39,393 nucleotides of DNA from an uncultured Saprospiraceae bacterium (GTDB lineage Bacteria; Bacteroidota; Bacteroidia; Chitinophagales; Saprospiraceae): positions 1 to 39,393 of the forward strand of contig CALIAG010000050.1 of assembly GCA_938041325.1 (NCBI GenBank), given 5' to 3'. The position numbers and the translations under genes were made by a program. Shown piece after piece: positions 6,653 through 15,775 of the stretch. Within the stretch, counting starts at the first letter, position 1. Every line of letters begins with the position of its first letter. Below the pieces are notes generated by a model. That model searched no databases. It saw only the letters and a list, made by a program, of their open reading frames with translations, and had not been told where the DNA came from.

Positions 6653-7591
6653 ATGATCCGATTTATACTTTTCTTTTCTTTGGTTTTAATTTTAGGGGCT
6701 TGTGATCAACACAATCATTTGTCCAATGCATTTGGCTATGATGAGGTCAAAAAAGGGATCACTGATCCTCTTGCTCTGCAAAAAGATTCTACCAACTTTT
6801 CAAACTTCCTTCAACACTTATCTCAAAACTCCTTCGCGAGTACGGAAAACGAATTAGATGGAATTAAAGAATACCTTCCTAATGTTCCGTTGGATGCAGA
6901 TATGGAATTTTACGGATTCCAGATCAACAGTAATTTTAAGGATTTGTATTTTGTATTCTTCGAGTTTACTTTTGAAGAAACACCTACAAACGATTTATAT
7001 CTAGCCTCTTTTAATAAGTATGGAAAAATTCTGGATTTTCTAAAATTCAACCTTCGTTCTTTTGACAGCAACTTCACTGTCAATATGATTGATGAAGAGA
7101 TTTTAGAAATTGCTTATTATGGTTTCCATGAAGAAGAACTAAAAGAAGAAAGTATTAAATCCAAAGTTTCTGAAAATGTCTTGCGGATTTCGAATAAATC
7201 TTCCAAATCTAAAAAGAAGAAGAAAAAAAAGAAAAAAGCAAAAGTGCTTCAAGAGTTCAACCAGAATTATTTAAAGATATCTGAGAAAGGGATTTTTAAT
7301 TTTCTTGATAAGTCGAAAAAAGTAAATATTGAACGCAATTATCCTTCTCTTTCCAACCAAGTCCTTTCTATGGATCAATTGGAAGATTTGTCAATTGAAG
7401 AATTGCAACTCATGAGAGGAGAGCTATATGCGGTACATGGATATATTTTTCCGGATGAGAAGTTTGCCCAATATTTTGATAAAGTGGATTGGTATTATCC
7501 AACCAACAAAAAAGTTGATACCTTATTCAATGATGTGGAAGAAATAAATCTCGATAAAATTTCTGCGTCAGAAAAAGCAAAAAAATTTTAA
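6653..7591 (+). CDS. Predicted lipoprotein with C-terminal YARHG-like domain
   Basis: I place the start at the ATG at 6653, because the protein then begins MIRFILFFSLVLILGAC, a lipoprotein signal peptide with lipobox Cys at residue 17; an upstream in-frame ATG at 6593 would bury it. The protein is 312 residues. The middle has an unassigned region, then nine consecutive lysines at residues 187-195. The C-terminus contains LMRGELYAVHGYIF followed by FDKVDWYYP, resembling the YARHG domain, with Val where the usual motif has Arg. YARHG domains are found on extracytoplasmic bacterial proteins and their function is not well defined. The flanking genes (sulfite reduction, opposite strand; ABC permease, converging) give no clear functional link. 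Confidence 0.75.
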   Translation: MIRFILFFSLVLILGACDQHNHLSNAFGYDEVKKGITDPLALQKDSTNFSNFLQHLSQNSFASTENELDGIKEYLPNVPLDADMEFYGFQINSNFKDLYFVFFEFTFEETPTNDLYLASFNKYGKILDFLKFNLRSFDSNFTVNMIDEEILEIAYYGFHEEELKEESIKSKVSENVLRISNKSSKSKKKKKKKKKAKVLQEFNQNYLKISEKGIFNFLDKSKKVNIERNYPSLSNQVLSMDQLEDLSIEELQLMRGELYAVHGYIFPDEKFAQYFDKVDWYYPTNKKVDTLFNDVEEINLDKISASEKAKKF

Positions 7592-7637
7592 GCAGCTAAA
7601 TCTCTTTTAGCAACTGCTAATTTCAATCGCTATCGCA

Positions 7638-8891
7638 CTATTGCCTAATTGCTTCAACAGGATCCATCTTAGAAGCCATAAGCGCAGGTATCACTCCTGA
7701 AAGTGTTCCAACAATCACAGACAGTCCAACACCAAAGACCACATTTTCCATAGAAAGAAATATTTCGAATTCCGCAGCATTCGATAGTGCTAGCATACAG
7801 CCATACACCAGCACTAAGCCCAGGACTCCTCCTAGGATACAGAGTATTATTGATTCAATTAAGAACTCCAATAGGATAACATGCCTTTTCGCGCCCAATG
7901 CTTTTTTGATACCTATTATATTGGTTCGTTCTTTTACAGAAACGAACATAATATTTGCCACGCTAAAGATTCCAACCAATATGGCAAAACCTCCGATAAT
8001 TAATCCAACAAAATTTAGGACGCCAAAAAATCCATCTAATATTTTTGAAAGAAAAGAAAGTTGATTCAAAGCAAAGTCATCGTCTTGAGCAGGCTTTAAT
8101 TTTCTATGCCCACGCAACACGCCCGTTAGCTCATCTTTCATGTCTTCAATATCCAATCCTTCTTTTGCTTTTACGCTCAATGTTGAGCCTCCAAATTTTC
8201 TTGTATTCTTAAGGTTAGATGTTTTTGCAGCCAAGGCATATGGAATCATCATTGCTTGATCGAAATCCATGATATTGACTAAATCATTACCACTTTTTTT
8301 CAATACACCGATGACCTCCAAATTCCGACCAGCCATTTTAACTTGTTTCCCTAATGGTTCAACGCTACCAAAAAGTTCTTCTGCGACTTTAAATCCAAGA
8401 ATACATTTGTCTCCTCCATAATGATTTTCTGTACTGGAAAAATACCGACCTTTTTCATAATCCAAATTGTACATTTCTCCATATTCAGGAGTTACGCCCA
8501 CCACAAAAACAGGATCCACAGAACTGGATCTGTACTTCAAGGTTTTCATCCCTATAAAAATATGAAAGCTTACAAGCTGAGTCGTCCTTAGTTTTTCTTT
8601 TAAAACTTGGTAGTCTTCAAAGTCTGGATTTGGACGTTTCCGCCATTTCCAAAAATTTTGACCTGGATCTTCCATCCACGAAAACTGAGAAACATATATT
8701 ACATCATCACCTAACTTTTCAAAACTCCCCCGCACATTACTTTCCAGTGAATCCACCGCAGATTTTACTGCCACGATACAGAATATACCAATGGTGATTC
8801 CAAGTAAGGACAAAAAGCTTCTCAACTTATTTCCCGTTAATTGAGAAATAGCTTGAAGAACGCTTTCAGAAAGAATTTTGAAAAATGTCAT
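7638..8891 (-). CDS. ABC transporter permease, MacB/FtsX type
   Basis: The 417-residue protein has the MacB layout: one N-terminal membrane helix (about residues 22-45, LRSFLSLLGITIGIFCIVAV), a large periplasmic MacB_PCD-type domain, and three C-terminal helices forming the FtsX domain. The latter contains the coupling region VKERTNIIGIKKALGAK, and the protein ends with MDPVEAIRQ, a typical family ending. Such permeases work with a LolD/MacB-like ATPase in lipoprotein release, peptide or drug export. No ATPase gene is adjacent, so the partner is encoded elsewhere and the substrate is unknown. It converges with the lipoprotein gene (46 nt apart) and diverges from queA. Confidence 0.9.
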   Translation of the reverse strand: MTFFKILSESVLQAISQLTGNKLRSFLSLLGITIGIFCIVAVKSAVDSLESNVRGSFEKLGDDVIYVSQFSWMEDPGQNFWKWRKRPNPDFEDYQVLKEKLRTTQLVSFHIFIGMKTLKYRSSSVDPVFVVGVTPEYGEMYNLDYEKGRYFSSTENHYGGDKCILGFKVAEELFGSVEPLGKQVKMAGRNLEVIGVLKKSGNDLVNIMDFDQAMMIPYALAAKTSNLKNTRKFGGSTLSVKAKEGLDIEDMKDELTGVLRGHRKLKPAQDDDFALNQLSFLSKILDGFFGVLNFVGLIIGGFAILVGIFSVANIMFVSVKERTNIIGIKKALGAKRHVILLEFLIESIILCILGGVLGLVLVYGCMLALSNAAEFEIFLSMENVVFGVGLSVIVGTLSGVIPALMASKMDPVEAIRQ

Positions 8892-9331
8892 GCTTAGTTT
8901 CGTAGAATTTTAGCGATGAAGTTATATTAAGATAGAAAATTTATTTGTGAGTCATTGTTCTTGCTCCAAATCAGTAACACTAGTTGCAAACTTAAGTTTA
9001 ATCAAGAAGTATTTGATGTTGCAAGCTATTTATATAATGATAATTTTTCGAATTCATTCGATCAGTTTTATCATTTTGACTACCAACATTAGAGAAAGCG
9101 GAAATTATTCCTGAATTATAGAACTATTTATGCGCTAAAAGCGTAATTAAGAAGTCTATATTTTATTACCTAACCCGCTGAATTCCAGTATAAAATACCT
9201 TCTTGAAGCAAATTTAAAGTTCCTTTTACCCGAAGGAGTCTCTTTTTGATTAAAAACGCTTGTGAAGCTATGGTGTATTTCTGGTCAAAATTGTTATTTT
9301 TGCGGGTCATTTTTAAATCTTAATACTTTTT
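8892..9331. other. Divergent intergenic region (permease / queA)
   Basis: The 440 nt are A/T-rich with no gene found on either strand. The queA-proximal end holds an exact -7 element. No terminator is expected because both flanking genes are transcribed away from it. I saw no conserved RNA structure here. Confidence 0.5.
9295..9302 (+). promoter_or_regulatory. Candidate -7 element for queA
   Basis: TATTTTTG matches the Bacteroidota -7 consensus TAnnTTTG exactly and lies 29 nt before the queA ATG. No good TTTG was found at the ideal -33 spacing, so the promoter is only partly supported. Confidence 0.5.
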
Positions 9332-10396
9332 ATGAGAACTAAGCTTTCACAGTTCAAATTCGATTTACCAGAAAAACTAATTGCTCAATACCCAATGGAA
9401 CAGAGGGACGAATCCAGATTGATGGTGGTCCACAAGGATTCTGGTAAAATTGAGCACAAGCAATTCAAAGATATTTTAGGGTATTTTGAAGAGGATGATT
9501 GTATGATCTTCAACAATACTAAAGTTTTTCCGGCCAGGCTATTTGGTCGAAAAGAAAAAACAGGAGCTAAGATCGAGGTCTTTCTCTTAAGAGAGCTAAA
9601 CAATGAATCTAGGCTTTGGGATGTTTTGGTAGATCCGGCCAGAAAGATTCGTGTTGGGAATAAATTGTATTTCAGCGATGCAGAGGACAATGATATTTTG
9701 ATTGCTGAAGTTGTAGATAATACAACTTCAAGAGGAAGAACGATTCGCTTTTTATATGATGGAACAGATGACGAGTTTCAAAAAGAATTGAATTACCTCG
9801 GAAATACGCCATTGCCTAAATACATCGATCGTCCAGCAGAAGCATTGGACAGAGAACGCTATCAAACGGTTTATGCAACGAACATTGGTGCTGTAGCAGC
9901 TCCAACTGCAGGTCTTCACTTTTCTAGAGAGTTGATGAAAAGGTTAGAGATCAAGGGAATTGATTTTGCAAATATCACCTTGCATGTAGGTTTGGGAACT
10001 TTTAGAAATATTGAAGTAGAAGATTTATCTAAGCATAAGATGGATGCAGAATATTTCAAAATCCCGCCATCAGCAGTAACTGCTGTTAATAAGGCAATGA
10101 AAAACAAGAAAAAAGTTTGTTCAGTAGGTACGACTTCTATGCGTTCTATAGAGTCTGGTGTTTCGGCATTAACGACTTTAAAAGCTGCGGAAGGTTGGAC
10201 CAACAAGTTCATCTACCCGCCTTATGAATTTTCTATTGCCAATTCAATGATTACGAATTTCCATTTACCGAAATCAAGCTTGGTAATAATGGTTTGTGCG
10301 TTTGGAGGATATGACCTTATCATGGAAGCTTACCAAACAGCAATAAAAGAAAAATACCGTTTCTTCAGTTATGGCGATGCCATGATGATTATATAA
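9332..10396 (+). CDS. queA: tRNA preQ1(34) S-adenosylmethionine ribosyltransferase-isomerase
   Basis: The 354-residue protein matches QueA along its full length. It starts [17 protein letters not shown], contains the [17 protein letters not shown] region, [13 protein letters not shown] near residue 190, and a C-terminal [18 protein letters not shown]. QueA transfers and isomerises the ribosyl group of SAM onto 7-aminomethyl-7-deazaguanine in tRNA, making epoxyqueuosine at the wobble position of GUN anticodons. It is monocistronic: its own -7 element lies 29 nt upstream and a strong terminator follows 17 nt after the stop. The length is usual for the family. Confidence 0.97.
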   Translation: MRTKLSQFKFDLPEKLIAQYPMEQRDESRLMVVHKDSGKIEHKQFKDILGYFEEDDCMIFNNTKVFPARLFGRKEKTGAKIEVFLLRELNNESRLWDVLVDPARKIRVGNKLYFSDAEDNDILIAEVVDNTTSRGRTIRFLYDGTDDEFQKELNYLGNTPLPKYIDRPAEALDRERYQTVYATNIGAVAAPTAGLHFSRELMKRLEIKGIDFANITLHVGLGTFRNIEVEDLSKHKMDAEYFKIPPSAVTAVNKAMKNKKKVCSVGTTSMRSIESGVSALTTLKAAEGWTNKFIYPPYEFSIANSMITNFHLPKSSLVIMVCAFGGYDLIMEAYQTAIKEKYRFFSYGDAMMII

Positions 10397-10412
10397 TTTA
10401 GTTTTAAAAAAC

Positions 10413-10453
10413 GCCAGATTGATTTATCAAAAATTAATCTGGCATTTTTTTTT
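10413..10453 (+). terminator. Intrinsic terminator after queA
   Basis: GCCAGATTGATTT (10413-10425) pairs with AAATTAATCTGGC (10431-10443), allowing one G-T pair. The loop is short and a run of nine T follows (10445-10453). It separates queA from the next gene, whose start at 10491 lies beyond it. Confidence 0.9.
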
Positions 10454-10490
10454 CATTTCCTTTCTCTTTCAACCTTTCTTTACTAATAGT

Positions 10491-11675
10491 ATGAAATCGA
10501 GTAGAATTAGACTTTCTATTTTCATTCTAATATTTTCATTTGGTGTAAACACCTGTATTCATTCAGCTATTGTTGAGAGTCAGGTAGCGTTTTATACTGA
10601 ATTACTTACGATACATTTTGATTCAGAAACACTTACTCCATCTATTGATTATTTGGGAGGTCAGAATATTAAAAATTTTCAAAATAGTCTCGAGCATACT
10701 GATGTACAACCTTTACTAGAGGATTTAAAAAAGTACAAGGACCGATTCAACCTGAACGACTGGCTCTATTATGATATGATGTTGAAAACCATCAACACCA
10801 TTGCCAGCAAAAAGAGTTCCCTTGAAAGGCAGTTGATTTGCTGGCACTTACTTTCTAAAGCAGGTTACAACACCAGGTTAACTTTCAAAGCGAGTGAAGC
10901 ATTTGTCTATGTTAGCACCATTGAATCTATTTTCGAAACGCCCATGATCATGGATGGAGAAACAAAGTTCATCAACCTCACGAGCGTTCATAGACCAATA
11001 GCAGACCCAACGATAGAGTTGGACCTTTACGGAGATCATTTGAACCCCAGCGGAAAAGCATTTTCTTTTGATATAAAGTCTTTGCCCATTTTGCGCTCTA
11101 AACCAAAATTGCGAAGGCTGATATTCCAAGCCAACAACAAGTCCTACGATATTGATATTCTTCTTGATGAGAATGCATTCGAAATCATGCAGCACTACCC
11201 TATTGTAGAAGAGATCAAATATGTAAAATTGCCGCTTTCTCAATCTTTACAAAGTTCATTGATTCCTCAAATCAAAGACTATATCAAAGAACTTCCAGAA
11301 AAAGAAGCGCTTCAGTTTATCGTTTCCTTCACACGAACAGCCTTTCAATACAAGGATGATTTAAACTACTTCGGAAAAAGTAAGCCTATGATTAGCGATG
11401 AGCTTTTTCATTATCCTTATTCTGATTGTGAAGACAGAAGTGCATTATTCTACAATCTCACAAAAGAATTATTGGGTTTACCAATGATAGTAATTGCCTA
11501 TGATGACCATTTGACTATTGCCGTTGCCAGTACGGAGGTGTTGGGACCGAGCATAATATATGGAAACAAGAAGTACTATATATGTGATCCTACCGGACCG
11601 AATAATACAAATGAAATTGGGAATCCTCCAAAAGGCTACGAAAAAAGGTCCTTTTCCATCCTTGGAAAAGGATAA
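10491..11675 (+). CDS. Exported transglutaminase-like (cysteine-peptidase fold) protein
   Basis: The ATG at 10491 is chosen because an earlier in-frame start would fall inside the queA terminator, and because the protein then begins with a signal-peptide-like hydrophobic stretch (RLSIFILIFSFGVNTCIHSA). The protein is 394 residues. The C-terminal third has the transglutaminase-like core: PYSDCEDRSALFYNL with Cys313, AYDDHLTIAV with His340, and YYICDPTGP with Asp366, in the order and spacing of a Cys-His-Asp triad. It could be a peptidase, an amidase or an acyl transferase; the substrate is unknown. The N-terminal region has no recognised domain. Cell-envelope location is likely from the leader. 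It appears to be a single-gene unit. Confidence 0.75.
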   Translation: MKSSRIRLSIFILIFSFGVNTCIHSAIVESQVAFYTELLTIHFDSETLTPSIDYLGGQNIKNFQNSLEHTDVQPLLEDLKKYKDRFNLNDWLYYDMMLKTINTIASKKSSLERQLICWHLLSKAGYNTRLTFKASEAFVYVSTIESIFETPMIMDGETKFINLTSVHRPIADPTIELDLYGDHLNPSGKAFSFDIKSLPILRSKPKLRRLIFQANNKSYDIDILLDENAFEIMQHYPIVEEIKYVKLPLSQSLQSSLIPQIKDYIKELPEKEALQFIVSFTRTAFQYKDDLNYFGKSKPMISDELFHYPYSDCEDRSALFYNLTKELLGLPMIVIAYDDHLTIAVASTEVLGPSIIYGNKKYYICDPTGPNNTNEIGNPPKGYEKRSFSILGKG

Positions 11676-12035
11676 GTAAGAGGACAAATTAAAGATTGAC
11701 CTTTTAAAGAATAATTTTGCCCTTTTAGTTAGAGAATTGCCCTAATTCCTTACATTTTGAAGGATTTCCCCCCTCCTAACCAAAATAGTTTAAAATACCT
11801 ATTCCACAATTTTGTTTTTCCAAATACATATCATATATACCAAAACAACAGATTCGAAACGAGGCTTGAATGTCTGATTTCAATGGTTGAAAATGAGGAT
11901 CCTACTAAAAAAAGGCATCATAAAAATCTACACATTACATAATCTACTGATTATCAAATAATTAGATTTAAGTGCAAAAATTAAATTACTTAGAAGGGGA
12001 GCTTGTTTTTAATAAAAATTTGAGGCACAAAAGCG
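11676..12035. other. Intergenic stretch, no gene identified
   Basis: The 360 nt are A/T-rich. A 61-codon plus-strand frame at 11757-11942 has no family resemblance and ordinary intergenic composition, so I do not call it. No clear terminator for the upstream gene was found. Confidence 0.45.
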
Positions 12036-12067
12036 TTTGTTTCTATAGAATTTGTTTTTTACATTTG
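12036..12067 (+). promoter_or_regulatory. Consensus Bacteroidota promoter of the DUF2795 gene
   Basis: TTTG at 12036-12039 and TACATTTG at 12060-12067 match both halves of the Bacteroidota primary-sigma consensus exactly, with 20 nt between them. The predicted start site near 12074 leaves about 90 nt of 5' untranslated RNA before the ATG at 12163. It is the best promoter in the window. Confidence 0.8.
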
Positions 12068-12162
12068 TGCCATAAATTTGGACTGAAATTTTCTTTAAAA
12101 TAAAGGAACTTTCTGTTTTAGATGACGTTGTTCAGATAAAATTAATAAACAAGATTTTATTT

Positions 12163-12384
12163 ATGTATTGGACTTTAGAATTAGCTCACCACTTGGAGGA
12201 TGCTCCTTGGCCAGCAACTCGAGATGAATTAATTGATTATGCCATTCGTTCGGGTGCTCCGCTTGAAGTAATTGAAAACCTTCAGGCAATGGAAGACGAA
12301 GGAGAAGTGTATGATAGTATGGAAGACATATGGCCGGATTATCCCAGAAAGGATGATTTCCTTTTCAATGAAGATGAGTATTGA
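12163..12384 (+). CDS. DUF2795 family small conserved protein
   Basis: This acidic 73-residue protein starts MYWTLELAHHLEDAPWPATR and continues DELIDYAIRSGAPLEVIENL; it ends KDDFLFNEDEY. I recognise it as the DUF2795 protein that is nearly invariant across Bacteroidota. Function is unknown; the first half resembles small helical domains. It is monocistronic, driven by a consensus promoter 95 nt upstream and closed by a strong hairpin 68 nt downstream, as suits a highly expressed housekeeping protein (inference). No catalytic residues, membrane segments or metal motifs are visible. Confidence 0.88.
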   Translation: MYWTLELAHHLEDAPWPATRDELIDYAIRSGAPLEVIENLQAMEDEGEVYDSMEDIWPDYPRKDDFLFNEDEY

Positions 12385-12452
12385 CGGAATTTCTGTATCA
12401 ATAAACTGATATTGACCGTCTAGCGTCTTTAGCTTTAAATCAACAAATCTTA

Positions 12453-12479
12453 AGCCTTGTAACTGCGAGTTACAAGGCT
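12453..12479 (+). terminator. Hairpin terminator after the DUF2795 gene
   Basis: AGCCTTGTAACT (12453-12464) pairs perfectly with AGTTACAAGGCT (12468-12479) around a 3-nt loop. The following ATTTCTTTTCC is T-rich though interrupted. The stem strength makes termination likely. Confidence 0.8.
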
Positions 12480-12889
12480 ATTTCTTTTCCTTCCTGTTAA
12501 AAAGGCTTTGATCAGTCACAAAAATCCTCTGAATTCCTTCAAAACTCATCATATATTGTTTAAATTATATGTCACATTTAATTGTGACTAATCCTCGCAT
12601 TTTTTAATTTTTATACCTTATATTTGGTAGGTATTTAAGATAGAAAATATATTTTTTATACAATCCAAACTTTTCTACATTAAATGGCAATTCATCCCTT
12701 ACCATAAACTGTTAGAAAGTAAACACTTATACTTAAACATTTTTGGTTATATAAACTTAAGGTTTTTTAACTCTTTTTAAAGAAACATCTGCGGACTAGT
12801 TGCGTTGAATTTAGTGCTCTCTTTTTGTGACACCAATCCAACCAATCCTCTATTTTTTTTTAAATGAGAAAATGAAATAATTCCAATTA
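12480..12889. promoter_or_regulatory. Regulatory-looking intergenic region with four GTCACA/TGTGAC sites
   Basis: The 410 nt before the helical-repeat gene hold GTCACA at 12515-12520, an inverted repeat GTCACA-N6-TGTGAC at 12571-12588, and TGTGAC at 12826-12831. The first and last extend to GTCACAAAAA and TTTTTGTGAC, which are exact reverse complements about 300 nt apart. A -7-like TATATTTG is at 12619-12626. The half-sites resemble those of CRP/FNR-family regulators, but here the inverted pair has the order TCACA-N6-TGTGA rather than TGTGA-N6-TCACA. Regulator and function are unknown. Confidence 0.4.
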
Positions 12890-14401
12890 ATGAAGAATTT
12901 AATAGAAATATCAAAGATTGTAACGAAGAAGAAGGTTAGGAAAATAGAAATATTTGATGACCATTCTTTAAAGCATAAGAATAGTAAGTTTAATGAGTTC
13001 TACGAGGCACTCATGGTTGGCAAATTCAAAAACGATAGAGATGCAGCTTCTTTTCTTTATAGCTGTAGTCCTACAGACGATAAATACAGACAACTCAAAT
13101 CCAGGTTTAGAAAACGTCTTTTAAACACCTTATTCTTTCTAGACGTTAATCTTCCATCTACTTCTAATTACGATCGCGCCTATTATTCTTGTAATAAGGA
13201 CTGGACCTTGGTTAAGATTCTTCTTTCCAACAATGCTCCTCATACGGCAGCATCATTAGCAAAACAAATATTGACCACTGGTTTAAAATACAAGTTTGCA
13301 GATGTAATTGTGAATTGCTCAAGGATTCTTAGAAAATATGCTGCCGATATAGCAGATGAAAAAAACTATGAATCTTATGATCAATACTCCAAACAATTTC
13401 AGAATGTTTTGGATGCTGAAATTAGATCCGAGGAATTGTTTCAGCGAGTAATTATGAACTACTATAAACCGCCATCAAAAAATGCCAATCTTGCAGAAAG
13501 GATTGACACCTATTGTGATGCACTAGTAGGGCTTTCAGAAATTTATGATTCACCAATAGTCATTTACAATATGTATATGGTCTGGGCGTATCGATATGAA
13601 ATGCTAAAGGATTTCAATGCGATGCTCGAAGTTTGTGAAAAAGCAGAAAATTACATCAAAGAAAAGCCTGCCTATTATCAGGCAGATAAATTGGCCACCT
13701 TCCAATTGAAGAAGATGTCCGCTTATCTTCATATAAGAGATTGGAAAAACGGAAAGATAAATGCAGAAAAATGTTTGCAATCATTCCCTGAAGGTTCCGA
13801 TACTTGGTTTACTTTCATGGAGTACTATTTACTCCTTGCCATTCATACAGACAATTACATCAACGCTGTTGCCATTTTCAATAAAGCATTCAATCATTCT
13901 AAGTTTAAAAAACAAGCAATCAGCGAAAAAGAGAAATGGAAAGTTTATGACAACTACCTCAATTATATAATAGAAAGTCAAGGGGAGAAAAACCCGGTTT
14001 TATTATCACAAAGAAGAAAGTCATTCCGGATTTCACGGTTTTTGAACGATCCGATTCTATATCCGAAAGACCAAAGAATTTTCACTGTTCACATGGTCGT
14101 TGCGCAGATCCTTTTCTTGTTGGAGAAGAACTCTTACAATGCAATTACAGAAAGGATTGACAGATTGAAAAGTTATGCGAATAGACAACTCAAAAAAGAA
14201 GAATACTTTAGAGCCATTCAGTTTATAAGATTATTGCAGCAATTGAACAAAGCGGATTTTGATGTATCGCAATTAAGCAATACGGAGAAATACTACAATC
14301 GCTTGGTTGATGATGTACCCTTTTTCTACCGTGGTTTAATTTCAGAATTAGAAATCATTCCTTACGATAAATTGTGGAATCTTATTTTGAAGCGTTGCTA
14401 A
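12890..14401 (+). CDS. Hypothetical helical-repeat (TPR-like) protein
   Basis: I do not recognise a named family for this 503-residue protein. It is basic at the N-terminus (ISKIVTKKKVRKIEIF), has no signal peptide or membrane segment, and is predicted by eye to be almost entirely alpha-helical. From about residue 120 it consists of amphipathic helix pairs typical of TPR-like solenoids, for example KDFNAMLEVCEKAENYI and NYINAVAIFNKAFNH. The likely role is a cytoplasmic protein-interaction scaffold. It is preceded by a 410-nt region rich in GTCACA/TGTGAC sites and converges with the DUF4348-like gene, whose stop lies 1 nt away. Such proteins occur as hypotheticals in Saprospiria-like genomes, but I cannot verify orthologues here. 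Confidence 0.7.
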   Translation: MKNLIEISKIVTKKKVRKIEIFDDHSLKHKNSKFNEFYEALMVGKFKNDRDAASFLYSCSPTDDKYRQLKSRFRKRLLNTLFFLDVNLPSTSNYDRAYYSCNKDWTLVKILLSNNAPHTAASLAKQILTTGLKYKFADVIVNCSRILRKYAADIADEKNYESYDQYSKQFQNVLDAEIRSEELFQRVIMNYYKPPSKNANLAERIDTYCDALVGLSEIYDSPIVIYNMYMVWAYRYEMLKDFNAMLEVCEKAENYIKEKPAYYQADKLATFQLKKMSAYLHIRDWKNGKINAEKCLQSFPEGSDTWFTFMEYYLLLAIHTDNYINAVAIFNKAFNHSKFKKQAISEKEKWKVYDNYLNYIIESQGEKNPVLLSQRRKSFRISRFLNDPILYPKDQRIFTVHMVVAQILFLLEKNSYNAITERIDRLKSYANRQLKKEEYFRAIQFIRLLQQLNKADFDVSQLSNTEKYYNRLVDDVPFFYRGLISELEIIPYDKLWNLILKRC

Positions 14402-14402
14402 T

Positions 14403-14855
14403 TTAATCTACCTCATTCATTCCAGAATAATAGATTAGATACCAGTCTTTCTCGACTTTAGCGAACTTTCTTAGCATTGCATAACCCGAGATTTTGTGAT
14501 AGATTACTTCTTGATACAAGTCTGGGGTAATTGCTTGTACTTCTATTTGGAATGCGGGATCATCTGTATCAAAAGGCTTGTGCATTTTCCATTCGCTCTG
14601 CTCCCAGTTGAAATTATCTTCAAGAACGGTCAATGAATCCGCATTTGCTGGCAGGCCTTTTAATGGGAATAAAACATGTTCCATTTGGAAAACGGAATCA
14701 GAATGAAATCGTTTGTAAAATGCGTCAAAATTATCTACGCCATAATCTGTGTTGCTTCCTGATGACGTCGCATCTTTCTTTTTAGTTTTTTGTAAAACCG
14801 TCATTACCAATAGTGTTGAAAAAACACCGACAACGAATCCTATTAAATACTTCAC
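14403..14855 (-). CDS. Membrane-anchored DUF4348-like protein
   Basis: The 150-residue protein has one N-terminal membrane helix (YLIGFVVGVFSTLLVMTVL), followed by a short Lys/Ser linker and an extracytoplasmic domain. The segment FDAFYKRFHSDSVFQMEHVL followed by FPLKG looks like the start of the DUF4348 domain, known mainly from Bacteroidota; I am moderately sure of this. Function is unknown. It is the second gene of a minus-strand pair, 30 nt after the phosphopantetheinyl transferase, and ends against the convergent helical-repeat gene. No lipobox is present, so it is probably held by the uncleaved helix. Confidence 0.65.
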   Translation of the reverse strand: MKYLIGFVVGVFSTLLVMTVLQKTKKKDATSSGSNTDYGVDNFDAFYKRFHSDSVFQMEHVLFPLKGLPANADSLTVLEDNFNWEQSEWKMHKPFDTDDPAFQIEVQAITPDLYQEVIYHKISGYAMLRKFAKVEKDWYLIYYSGMNEVD

Positions 14856-14885
14856 AACTATATTTTTTTTATAAAAAGTAACTGT

Positions 14886-15545
14886 TTAAACTAATCTCAA
14901 ATCTCCAGTATCCTCCAAAGCACTGACCAAAATATAATCATTCATTTTTTGATAATGAATATTGAAAGAGCCTTCAAAGTCATCTTTAAAGACGTATCCT
15001 TTACAAACCCCTCCGAACTCTTCATAATAAAAAGGTTCTATAAGAATATGATCCTTGAAATCCAATTGTTTTCTCCCATATGCTTTGTACAAAGATTCCT
15101 TCGCTCCCCAATACACATGCAAATGATCCAGTCGAGAATGCGCTTGCAAACTTTCTAGCTCTTCTCTTCTCATAAACTTCTCCGCAATTCTTTCAATCTT
15201 CTCAACCACCTTTTGAATATCAACTCCTACTAATCTTGGAGCAGCAATCACTGCAGCAATTTCTCTTGAATGGCTGATAGAAATATCATACAAAGAGTTT
15301 TTCAAATAAGGCTTTCCAAACTCATCTTTTAGGCATAAGGCCCGCACATCCCTCCCGGATAAATAATGAACCAAATAACGCCCTGCCAACCATTCTAGTT
15401 TCCTATGTCCTTTGATGGTCGATAGAAACTCCAATTCTACATCAGACAAATCCAGTTTCTCCAGAAAATAACTTTCGTTTTCTTCAATTTTCCATAACCC
15501 CAACTCACCGTCCGGCAAAAACTCTTTTTGGAAAATAATTGGCAT
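14886..15545 (-). CDS. 4'-phosphopantetheinyl transferase superfamily protein
   Basis: Sfp/AcpT-type enzymes move the phosphopantetheine arm of CoA onto a Ser of acyl- or peptidyl-carrier proteins. Signatures are GKPYLKNSLYDISISHS (substrate/CoA region), VGVDIQ (Mg-binding Asp), and FMRREE followed by YWGAKESLYKAYG (the W-x-x-KE-S-x-xKA motif). I choose the ATG at 15545 (219 residues) because the protein then begins MPIIFQKEFLPDGELGLWKI, the usual start in Bacteroidota homologues; a longer frame to 15608 adds 21 residues without family support. No carrier protein or synthase gene is nearby, so it may serve fatty-acid ACP or a remote cluster. Confidence 0.88.
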   Translation of the reverse strand: MPIIFQKEFLPDGELGLWKIEENESYFLEKLDLSDVELEFLSTIKGHRKLEWLAGRYLVHYLSGRDVRALCLKDEFGKPYLKNSLYDISISHSREIAAVIAAPRLVGVDIQKVVEKIERIAEKFMRREELESLQAHSRLDHLHVYWGAKESLYKAYGRKQLDFKDHILIEPFYYEEFGGVCKGYVFKDDFEGSFNIHYQKMNDYILVSALEDTGDLRLV

Positions 15546-15627
15546 AAAGAAACAGATTTGCTTAGTTAAATGCCAGGTCTCCTGAATCCAATCATTAGGA
15601 CCTAACACTTAGTATGAAGAAATAAAA

Positions 15628-15655
15628 TGTCCTTTCTGTCTATCTATAAAGGACA
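15628..15655. repeat. Inverted repeat between divergent genes
   Basis: TGTCCTTT (15628-15635) and AAAGGACA (15648-15655) form a perfect 8-bp inverted repeat with a 12-nt spacer, midway between the phosphopantetheinyl transferase and the WD40 operon. It could be an operator or a small hairpin; there is no T-run on either side to make it a terminator. Confidence 0.4.
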
Positions 15656-15775
15656 ATTCAATCTCAAAACTACGAAGTTAATTTTTTGTTGTCGTTTAAT
15701 GAACTTATTTTTACGCCAATAATTCAGGCGATTCCTTTTCCAACATCATTATTTTCATTCCTTTAAAAATTACTC

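Noticed and set aside
10419-10490. Upstream extension of the transglutaminase-like gene
   Set aside because: It would start at a TTG inside the queA terminator stem and add residues without family support; the ATG at 10491 gives a proper leader sequence.
11757-11942. 61-codon plus-strand frame
   Set aside because: A/T-rich intergenic composition, no recognisable motif, no promoter specifically placed for it.
15546-15608. N-terminal extension of the phosphopantetheinyl transferase
   Set aside because: The extra 21 residues do not resemble the family; the internal ATG at 15545 gives the usual MPIIFQKE-type start.
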